Below, piece by piece: positions 44,001 to 52,300 of a stretch of 64,000 bases of DNA. Source of the stretch: Mya arenaria (Eukaryota > Mollusca > Bivalvia > Myida > Myidae); contig NC_069135.1 in assembly GCF_026914265.1 (NCBI RefSeq), forward strand, positions 35,969,756 to 36,033,755, written 5' to 3'. The position numbers were made by a program, and so were the translations under genes. The notes below the pieces were generated by a model. The model was given only the letters and a program-made list of their open reading frames with translations, did not search any database and had not been told where the DNA came from. Position 1 is the first letter of the stretch, and each line of letters opens with the position of its first letter.

Positions 44001-46727
44001 AAAGATCAGTTACAGTTACAAAGCATAAATTTTCTTAAGTTAATGATTAAGAACGTATCATAAACGAGCTGGCTAACCAGTTTTACTCCCTACAGGGTCG
44101 GAAGGAGTGCCGTTCAAGTTTCTCAACAGTTTGGATATTGACGGGAATGGCATTGTCTACTTTACAGACCCCTCCGACAAATGGCAGCGTAGAGACTTCA
44201 GATATGCGGTAGTTATGCTTTAAGACCCATTTAGAACTCCTCGGCCAATATATATCGAAAACAACCTCGGATGTATACCGGTACACCAGTACAAGTAGTT
44301 CGTAAACGTTTGAATTATATCATTATTCAAATGTAGTGTTTAAGCTTGTATTTGTAGATCTAAGTTTAAATTGCTTACCAGTGAAGTGTATTGTTGGAAA
44401 CGCGATTAAAATTCCAAAGATCAAATCATTAATTTAAACTGCTAAATTAAAATTACTTCGCGATCTACTTGCAGCGTAGTTATAGTGTACAGATTTCTGA
44501 CATTGTGAACCGTCCATATACATCCGAGGTTGTTTTTGATAGGAGTTCCGAATGTATAAGATCGTTACAAAGACGCTTGTGAAAAAAGTTCTTTGAATAC
44601 GAGTAGACTACATTTACTCATGAAACGTATAAGACTGAAGACAATACGTCGACTATATGTTTAACATTTACCATTTTCTTTGTGCGCTTTATAATGGTTA
44701 CTGATCTCTAATATTGAAATGTTACTGGAAAATGACAGCGCCATTAAATATGTTATGAAATATATGTAATAGAATATGTGTTTAAAGTAAGTAGTGAACG
44801 CAATCTTCAGGTTCTGGAGAATCGGGCTGCAGGACGTCTAATGCGTTATGACCCACGGAATGGCCTCTGTAGCACCGTGCTGTCGGGTCTCTACCTCGCT
44901 AACGGCGTTTCTCTGTCCCGGGACGGGACGCACATCCTCGTCAATGAGATGAGTGTCGCAAGGATACGAAGGTTACATTATACTTGTTTACAACATGTCT
45001 ATGAGTATCTTATGACCATTATGAAAATATTCAATAACGAACAGATATAAACCAGCATCCAGTTACATCTTGTGATTTACGTGTAAGTTCTTTGTGAGTG
45101 AGTGAGTGAGTGAGTGAGTGAGTGAGTGAGTGAGTGAGTGAGTGAGTGAGTGAGTGAGTGAGTGAGTGAGTGAGTGAGTGAGTGAGTGAGTGAGTGAGTG
45201 AGTGAGTGAGTGAGTGAGTGAGTGGGTGGGTGGGTGGGTGGGTGGGTGGGTGGGTGGGTGGGTGGGTGGGTGGGTGGGTGGGTGGGTGGGTGAGTGAGTG
45301 AGTGAGTGAGTGAGTGAGTGAGTGAGTGAGTGAGTGAGTGAGTGAGTGAGTGAGTGAGTGAGTGAGTGAGTGAGTGAGTGAGTGAGTGAGTGAGTGAGTG
45401 AGTGAGTGAGTGAGTGAGTGAGTGAGTGAGTGAGTGAGTGAGTGAGTGAGTGAGAGGAGTGAGAGGAGTGAGTGGAGTGAGTGGAGTGAGTGAGTGAGTG
45501 AGTGAGTGGAAGATAGGGGGCGAGTGTGTAATATCTTGTTGAATTAATTGAATTAATACGTACTTTCACTTTTATAATATTTGACATGCATTCATTTATT
45601 TATAGATACTACCTGACTGGCGAGAAGGCCGGGACATCCGATATTTTCATTGACAATCTTCCTGGCTACCCCGACAACATAAAGCCCAACTCCAGGGGTA
45701 ATTTATACGTGGGCATGGGTTCTGTGCGGTTTCAGGGCTCAAGTCCCATCGGCTCATTTCTTGACATCATTGGGCCCTATCCGAAGATCAAGCAAATTAT
45801 AGCAGCGGTATGTTCATTTCTTTCGCGTTAGTTTTATGTGATTTCGTAATATTTTTGACATTCCAATACCAGTCAACAGCGTATTGTGGGCTTAACATGC
45901 CGTTTCTTTATCGCGGCTGGGGGACGGCGGACACAAAGGCTGGGTGGGAGGAGGTGCTATTGACAGCCGGTAATAAGACTATACGGCCCGATGGTGACAT
46001 ATATGTGTGTATAGGGAAGGATTCAAGTAACTTTACCTGCAGTTTGTCGTGCGGATTATAGACCAAAAGCGTCGAGTTAGCCCTCCGCCACAGGACCGTC
46101 AGGGGCAAACCTACTTAAAATACTAAATACTCAAAGTATTGAAAAACATTTTTTTCACATACATGTGAGAATATATAGACAGTACAAAGTGCATATTTAT
46201 AAAAATAACTATTTTCAATATTTTTTTTACATTTTTGGCATTGCAATTTTAAGTTTGGAATTATTAGATTTTTGTATTTAAAAAGAAATGAGTTTAAAAA
46301 ATCCGTGTAGCTAACATATTCGCTACGATCCAATGGCAAATACATTGTATCGCAATGGTAACAACTCGGCCATCTCCGGCAAGCTTCGAGATAGACATTT
46401 CCTGTTGGATACTTGCCGAGGTGTCCCGATTGCATTGTATCGCTCTATTGCATTGACGAGTGACGTTGTAATATGCATGTCCACTTTTTCTCCACCTTTC
46501 AGATTACTCCGCTGAAAGCCTACAACGCCTTCATGCCAAAGCACGCTCTGTGTGTGGAAATAGATAGTTCCGGGAAGATAGTCAGCAGCCTTCACGACCC
46601 GGGAGCAAAGAAAATAGGCGCGGTCAGCGAAGTGTTTGAATTTAATAACACGTTTTTCATTGGGCATTTTCAGTCACCATATCTTGGAGTGTTAAATGGT
46701 TCAATAATGGCTGGAAACGGTGAATAA
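40971..46727 (+). CDS. APMAP: APMAP, adipocyte plasma membrane-associated protein-like, complete, 8 exons
   Basis: Strictosidine-synthase-like six-bladed beta-propeller anchored as a type II membrane protein; the vertebrate protein has reported arylesterase activity (family knowledge). Eight exons join in phase to 1209 nt, 402 aa (human 416). A short cytosolic N terminus is followed by a membrane segment at about residues 20-36 (LWVGVIGIFFCLL). Family blocks in order: TTPIDPLP, ERWFDGQIFGPESF, LLTGTADGKI, CGRPKGMKFGPDGKLYVVDS, YFTDPSDKWQRRDF, RLMRYDP, LANGVSLS, MSVARIRRYYLTG, NLPGYPDNIKP, GSFLDIIGPYPKIK, VSSLHDPG, FIGHFQSPYLGVL. Start: in-frame ATG pair MSMESG, 40971 or 40977. Introns hold a CpG-rich 34-bp array and a (GTGA)n array. 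Confidence 0.95.
41222..41308 (+). CDS. APMAP: APMAP exon 2, membrane anchor
   Basis: Phase 2 in and out, acceptor caagccag, donor gtaagt. LEAAHALWVGVIGIFFCLLT is the single transmembrane helix, then TPIDPLPYT as in human ESPIDPQPL. Confidence 0.9.
41445..42290 (+). repeat. CpG-rich 34-bp then 12/15-bp minisatellite in APMAP intron 2
   Basis: Starts as 34-bp units (CAACGTTCTACCGACGACAC, then CACTACCGGCGACG), grading into ACCACTACCGACGAC repeats. Long open frames (Thr/Asp-rich in one, Arg/His/Tyr-rich in another) come from a unit without stops that rotates frames; no splice joins them to APMAP. CpG density is far above the neighbourhood. Confidence 0.92.
42328..42449 (+). CDS. APMAP: APMAP exon 3
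   Basis: Phase 2 in, phase 1 out, donor gtacac. QKAERWFDGQIFGPESFTVD matches RQAERLFENQLVGPESIAHI; the Glu of GPES (residue 77) is a conserved metal-binding position of this fold. Confidence 0.93.
42751..42926 (+). repeat. Inverted-repeat element, GGCTCGAA family, copy 4
   Basis: Flanked by TA. Left CGGTCGAACCTATTTGGCTC, right GAGCCAACGGGGTTTGACTG. Internal GAGCCTCGG and TTCGAGCCAAGCG. Best-preserved copy, 176 bp. Confidence 0.8.
43269..43523 (+). CDS. APMAP: APMAP exon 4
   Basis: Phase 1 in and out. The acceptor is tttgtgaag, weak at -3 but the only AG in phase. TLLTGTADGKILQID and EPLCGRPKGMKFGPDGKLYV match the human blade 1-2 sequence. Confidence 0.93.
43560..44036 (+). repeat. Two-copy diverged repeat in APMAP intron 4
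   Basis: The stretch around TATCGATAAAATATTTGCAT to GATCAGTTGCAGTACCGAAG (43564-43690) recurs diverged at 43910-44035. The section between (43770-43890) also occurs at 49490-49645. Confidence 0.7.
44096..44208 (+). CDS. APMAP: APMAP exon 5
   Basis: Phase 1 in, phase 0 out. FLNSLDIDGNGIVYFTDPSD then KWQRRDFRYA, matching FVNDLTVTQDGRKIYFTDSS and KWQRRDYLL. Confidence 0.94.
44228..44554 (+). repeat. ~345-bp inverted-repeat element, CATTCGGA family, copy 1
   Basis: Ends carry GAACTCCTCGGCCAATAT and AGGAGTTCCGAATG, with CGAAAACAACCTCGGATGTA inverted as ATACATCCGAGGTTGTTTTT. Other copies at 50937 and 54039. Non-coding. Confidence 0.85.
44811..44971 (+). CDS. APMAP: APMAP exon 6
   Basis: Phase 0 in, phase 2 out. 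RLMRYDPRNGLCSTVLSGLY, LANGVSLSRDGTHILVNEMS, VARIRR. The donor reads AAG|gttaca, unusually weak at +3 to +5, but is the only GT in phase at the conserved junction. Confidence 0.9.
45094..45508 (+). repeat. (GTGA)n microsatellite with (GGGT)n core in APMAP intron 6
   Basis: About 415 bp of GTGA repeats, interrupted at about 45223-45292 by roughly 17 uninterrupted GGGT units; a GAGAGGAGT variation near the right end. (GGGT)4 is a known strong G-quadruplex former. The reverse-strand open frame is repeat translation, not a gene. Confidence 0.98.
45606..45807 (+). CDS. APMAP: APMAP exon 7
   Basis: Phase 2 in, phase 0 out. YYLTGEKAGTSDIFIDNLPG and YPDNIKPNSRGNLYVGMGSV; the Asp in PDNI is a conserved pocket residue. 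Confidence 0.95.
46352..46433 (+). repeat. ~80-bp palindromic element, copy 1
   Basis: GCAATGGTAACAACTCGGCC at the left and TGCCGAGGTGTCCCGATTGC at the right are inverted. A second copy lies at 54488-54563. Confidence 0.75.
46503..46727 (+). CDS. APMAP: APMAP exon 8 with stop
   Basis: Phase 0 in. MPKHALCVEIDSSGKIVSSL, HDPG, then FIGHFQSPYLGVL; TAA at 46725-46727. The alignment to human across the exon 7/8 join needs no gap, so no exon is missing between them. Confidence 0.95.
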   Translation: MTPLKAYNAFMPKHALCVEIDSSGKIVSSLHDPGAKKIGAVSEVFEFNNTFFIGHFQSPYLGVLNGSIMAGNGE

Positions 46728-46951
46728 TGTGTGTTTATTAGATAAATTGGCGAATTGGTGCAAAGGCTTTGTCGCCTGTCCAAAGTTTGTGTATATACAT
46801 GTATGTTATATAATTATTTTTATATATAATGTTTTGACCCTGTTTCAAATATAATTATGCCGGTAAATGTAGATTGTGATGCATGTAGTAATGTATGAAA
46901 TCTAATATTGTATGAATTGTTAACATTCATAAATATACAAATATATTGTGC

Positions 46952-46957
46952 AATAAA
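46952..46957 (+). terminator. APMAP: Poly(A) signal of APMAP
   Basis: AATAAA 225 bp after the stop codon, in AT-rich 3' UTR. Confidence 0.6.
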
Positions 46958-47089
46958 CTATGATTGTAAACGTTTAAATTGCGATAATACATTTTCCCAA
47001 GTTCCCAGTCTCGCCGCATGTACGACCGATCAATGACTTAAGGCATTTAAAATGGATATGTGACCAAATACAAGACAGATGATCAAATC

Positions 47090-47605
47090 TTATTACCGAT
47101 CAAGTGTAGGACCGGTTACCAGGTGTCGCACAAATCCCGGTCAAGTGTAGGACCGGTTACGGAGTGTCGCACAAATCCCGGTCAAGTGTAGGAACGGAAA
47201 CCGAGTGTCGCACACTTCCCGGTCAAGTGTAGGACCGGTTACGGAGTGTCGCACAAATCCCGGTCAAGTGTAGGAACGGAAACCGAGTGTCGCACACTTC
47301 CCGGTCAAGTGTAGGACCGGTTACCGAGTGTCGCACAAATCCCGGTCAAGTGTAGGACCGGTTACCGAGCGTCGCACAAATCCCGGTCAAGTGTAGGACC
47401 GGTTACCAAGTCTCGCACAAATCCCAGTCAAGTGTAGGACCGGTTACCGAGTGTCGCACAAATCCAAGTCAAGTGTATGACCGCTTACCGAGTGTCGCAC
47501 CATTCCCGGTCAAGTGTAGGACCGGTTACCGATTGTCGCACAGGTTCCGGCCGCATGTAGGACCGGTTACCGAGTGTCACACATACCCCTTTCAAGTGTA
47601 GGACC
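47090..47605 (+). repeat. 41-bp minisatellite downstream of APMAP
   Basis: About 12 units with CCCGGTCAAGTGTAGGACCG then GTTACCGAGTGTCGCACAAA. Each unit has a palindromic ACCGGT. Two unit variants (ACCGGTTACGG and ACGGAAACCG) alternate near the start. Confidence 0.95.
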
Positions 47606-47818
47606 TAACCTTAAGTAGACCCATGCGATAACGTAAACCTGAAATGAATGAACGCTTTTAATGACTTATAATTACGCTTTCGATGAACCTAAAAATGAAC
47701 TTTCAGGACCGTTTCAGTCTTTTCTTCTCCCCCGTAAAACATTAAACATATTGCCCAAGTTTGACGTGTGGAAACACTAACAACACGTTTTCAATATGGG
47801 CGCTGCCATGATGGACTC

Positions 47819-48200
47819 TTAAGGCTGCACTCTCATCGATCGATTGTTTTGACAACTTTTTTTGTCTTGGAATGAGCCAATGTTTGCGTCAATGTCGGGA
47901 AAACAGTGGCATAAGACTGCTGACAAAAGAGCAGATGGCAGCTTTCATATTTACGTTTTAGAACTAATGTTTTGTGGCTCAGAGCGTTACTACCGCTTTA
48001 AGAAAAATGAAATATTCGGCAGACCTGTTTAGATATGTTATGTTGTGTTTTATCATATTTGACTGATTTGAAAACACCGAAGCCAAAACCAGCCGTTTCT
48101 GAGATAAAACATGTTTTTTTTTATACGATTTTGGTCGGAAAGTGGTAAAAATAAAACCTCACATTTCTTTGCTTTGGCATTTCCTAGGGTCGAGAATCAA
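47819..48200 (+). repeat. TTAA-flanked inverted-repeat element, copy 4
   Basis: TTAAGGCTGCACTCTCATCG at the left, interior CATAAGACTGCTGACAAAAG. The right end is unclear. Confidence 0.6.
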
Positions 48201-49329
48201 GAACGTAAATAAAAACTTATATCTCTTAACAGGACTCTGTCCGTTACAGTATGGACAAATAAGGTTGTCATACTAAAAAGGGGACTAAACCTTTTCTATG
48301 ATTGTAGGGTTTTTTTGGTTCCAGTTGTCTATATTGATTTAATACTTCTTGTAATGAGATGTTAGTATCTTGAAATGGCCCATTGAATGCTGACGACACT
48401 AATTGGCAATTCTACGTGAGACAGGGTCTAACGAGAAACATTATTTTAAAAACTCGAGTAGGGGAATAACCATTTATCATAACTGACCAAGATTATAGTT
48501 CCGATTTCCTCCGACTGATGCACGCCTACTAAACGCTAGCTCCACCACTCATCGATGGTACAAACAAAATGAGCCGTCGACACATCTGTGGTGCATGAGT
48601 GCCATTTGTTTATTTGTACACAGGTTAATATGATTTACTTCCACCTTAAAGTTTTATATAATATATTTATTTCGAAAATCGGAGAATGTGGTTCCGTGTA
48701 AGAACAATTTTACCACATGGTGGCTACGAATTGTTTCATTAGTGTGCGAACTGTGGTGCCTGTAGCTTTTCTCCCGATTTGGACTTGTGCATATTTTGAT
48801 ATTTGCTGTTTTATATTATAATAGTACTAACGCCGGTTTATATATATATATATATATAATAAAACACTTACAAACTCGTCTTAGAAAGAAACTATGGATA
48901 CATCAAAGTTTTAAAAGTGGTGGCGCTGTTGCTCTAGTGATGTCGCTGTAGAGTGTGTATATATATACGTAGTGGTGGCGCTGGCGAGTATGATCTTATT
49001 TAGCGAAATATCTTAACGAGAGTAAAAACAAACCGAAAACAGTAGGCCTTGTGCTGGTATATTTTAACTGACCTTTCAGATGTCGGAACTCGTAGCCAAA
49101 ATTGTAACTGTGTGAGCCAGGCCTAAATTAAGTATCTTCTCTAAGAAAAACAACAAAAAGTCCGCGTACACGCACTTGTCAAAAGTGGAATAAAGCACAA
49201 CATCCGTTTGCACGAGTGGTTTACCACTCAAAGGCTCTTAATTTGGAAAACCCACCATAGTATTGCTATGAGAAAGATTAAAAGATCCGCGGGTCTGTAT
49301 AACAAAAAAAGACTGTGGAACGATAGAAA

Positions 49330-49387
49330 ATGGCGTTGATTACAATATTATTTTGCGTGTTATTTACTGCAAAGGTTTCTTTGTCAG
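49330..49387 (+). CDS. TSP1-module gene exon 1, signal peptide
   Basis: ATG at 49330, hydrophobic 19-residue leader, donor gtaagc, leaves in phase 1. Confidence 0.75.
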
Positions 49388-52300
49388 GTAAGCTTTTGTT
49401 TTTCTCTAAGTTACATATTTAAACAAAAAAAAAACAGCATAAAAGTGACATATTAAAAATCAATACATACGCATGTTTAACAAACATAAATTTTGAGTGA
49501 TAAACTCTTTTAACTTTTAACTACTTACTAAATAATGCATTTATAGAAAATATTAATTACTGATAACAAAATTGTAACCGCATATTTAATAGCTGAAAAC
49601 GCACAAATATTAAGTGATTGGTGAGTGCTAAAATATTTACTACTGTTCTATCACCTTATAAGGTAGAAATACCGTGTTTTCTGCACCTTTCTTTCACATT
49701 AAATTCGGTATCCTTCATTAGAACCATTGTTTTAGACATATATTATTCCTTTTTGGTATATTAAAACAAATGTATTAATTTTGCTAAATCTTATTTGGGA
49801 GTAAGGGTGCATCTTTAAGCAAATCACATCAAGATTCTTGTGGAGATATTATGCTGAGAAACCAAGACACTGGTCAACGGGCGCATCGTACAATACGAAC
49901 CGTACGACCAATAGTTCAATGAACTATATACTGTGAAATCATTTATATTCGTAGGCTTGAAATTTCGTGGGTTTTCGAATAAGGACAATTTCGTAGGTAC
50001 TTAAATTCGTGTGTTTTGAATAAATCCATAGAATGGCATGGAATACTGTTAGCAAGCTAAAATCTACATGTGATTTCTAACACTCGCTCAGTTTTCACCA
50101 TTATTTCTTGACATTACTACAATTTGTTATGTACGCTAGTTGATGTAAGATTATGCTACGAAGTGAAGACATATGTTGAGAAATTATGCTAAGAAGCATA
50201 TTATACATATTTTATTTTATGCTAAGAGGTATAATATACTATATGTTATATATTTATTGCTAGAATATATACGGAGAAGCATAACTTAAGTTTATGAGAT
50301 TACACTAAGAATTTGTTTTTATTTAAGCTGCACTGTCACAGATTGCCAGTTTTAACTTTTTTGTTTTGGCATGAGCCATTTTTTGCGTAAATATCTGTCA
50401 ACCATTGATATAAGACTGCTGACAAAAGATCAGATCGCATTTTTTATATCTACGTTCGGAAATTAATGGGTTTAAACACTATAAAATATGCAATCCTGCG
50501 GTCTGATCTTTTGTCAGCAGTCTTATAGCACCGGTTTCTCGATGAGAAAGGTGCCGGGTTTAGTCCCGACCGCGTCATCAAAATTGTGCCAGTGGCTCTA
50601 TCGTCAGGCGCGAAGCTAGGGCCAATTTGGGATAACGCAGACCGAAATTAATTCATTGGCGGACAGCGTATTAACCCCTTCACCCCATATCATCCTTTTG
50701 TTTATTCAAACTCGTTTTTTTTGTATGACAAAAACTTCGACCGGTCAAAATTTCATTATGCAATTGCGTATTTGCGTAGTCAGCAACGCCCCTGATCGTT
50801 GTTGCTCATTAGGGTTGATCATGGTATATTCATTCATTTTAAACCCAGAACAACTGTCTCAAATATATCGGTGCTTTACACTGGGCACGATGTGAACCAA
50901 GGGATAGAGCAAGGATTTTAACGCCCTGTATCTCACCATTCGGAGCTCCTCGGTATTTTTCCATCGAAAACAACGTCGGATATATGGCAGTACATCAGTT
51001 GAAGTAGTTCGTAAATTTGATTATAGTCATGATTACTAAATTGTAGTGTTTTCACGTGTTTTGTGTATTGCCTAATAGTCCTAATTGATTGCCACTGAAG
51101 TGTATTAGTGCATAAATAATTGTGATCCTTAAGAGTAAACTCATTAAATTAGCTTCTAATTTAAAATTACTACGCGGTCTACTTCCATCGTAGTTAAAGT
51201 GTTTAGATTTCTGAAAGTGTAAAACGTCCATTATACATCCGAGGTCGTTTCCGATTAAAAATGGCCGAAGTGTTCCGAATGGTATCTGACATAGCTTTCT
51301 TCCGTTTAGGGTACTTACCAGCAACACGTAAAAACACAGTGTGGGAAAGGACACCGGATATAGCTCAAAAAGTGATCAATCGAGAAGCGTTTGGTTTTGA
51401 CACATGGACAGTTTTCTATCATTTTTTTGTATTATATGGTGATATATTTAACAAAATCGAAGAGTTTTGAATAACTTGATACTGTGCAATATACGACTAT
51501 AATGGAAATGTGTCTCCTCTTTTGTATAATAGCCCAAATCTCGTCGAAAGTTGCATGATCGCTCACAAATGTTCATTTATGTGGTACGATTTCAAACATA
51601 AATCAACATTTTGAAAGTAAGAATAAAAACTGAATCGAAAGATTTCATTGAAATTACATAATCTAGTAATGTGTAAAATATCAATATGATATATTTTGTT
51701 GTTACGGAGATATTCATACCTTTTGATGCCCTGGCAGTGTACTGGGGATAGATGAAGCAAATAGATAACTGCACAGGGGATAGCTATTAAGTAGACTGAG
51801 GATAGTAACGATGTATTTAGAAAAACGAGACTGTGATAATGATTACGGCTATTTATCTATACGCGAGCTCGAGGGAAATTGTTCGATGTTGTCCATATCG
51901 AGGGATGAGAGCAAAAACATGTTGTTGTTCTTTGTATCTGTATGCACTTAAAACTGTTTCATTCATACATATTAGTCAACCATGATGGGTTTTTTTTCAC
52001 AAGCATCAATATCTAAATATTTGAAATACGCCGGTAATCTGATTTATTGAGAAACACAAAACATATGGCCGAAGAATTTAGGTGGTGTTTGCTATTCATA
52101 TATATAATATTGCTTTGTAAATCAAGTAGGTACGATTTTGCAAACAGAAAGTCACCAGTAGGGATATTGTTATCAAAATTGGAACACGTAAAGCTTTGTT
52201 CTAAGCTTTGGTCGATGTTGGTATTACTTAGAACAAAATAATGGTCTCTGCTCGTTTACTTCAGTGAGAAAGAATGTATTGTGACCAACCCTGATATTTA

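Larger units (their letters stand above)
46958..49329. other. Spacer between APMAP and the thrombospondin-module gene
   Basis: Contains a 41-bp tandem array, a TTAA-type inverted-repeat element and an AT microsatellite (48839-48859). The promoter of the downstream gene should be near its right end; no TATA box assigned. Confidence 0.5.

Noticed and set aside
45063..45587. Ser/Leu/Thr/His-rich 174-codon frame on the - strand
   Set aside because: Translation of the (GTGA)n microsatellite.
45810..46061. 83-codon frame with a hydrophobic start in APMAP intron 7
   Set aside because: Exons 7 and 8 join in phase and align to human APMAP without a gap, so no exon is needed; no family features in the frame.
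51261..51470. 69-codon frame
   Set aside because: Starts in the terminal inverted repeat of a 345-bp element and has no recognisable domain.
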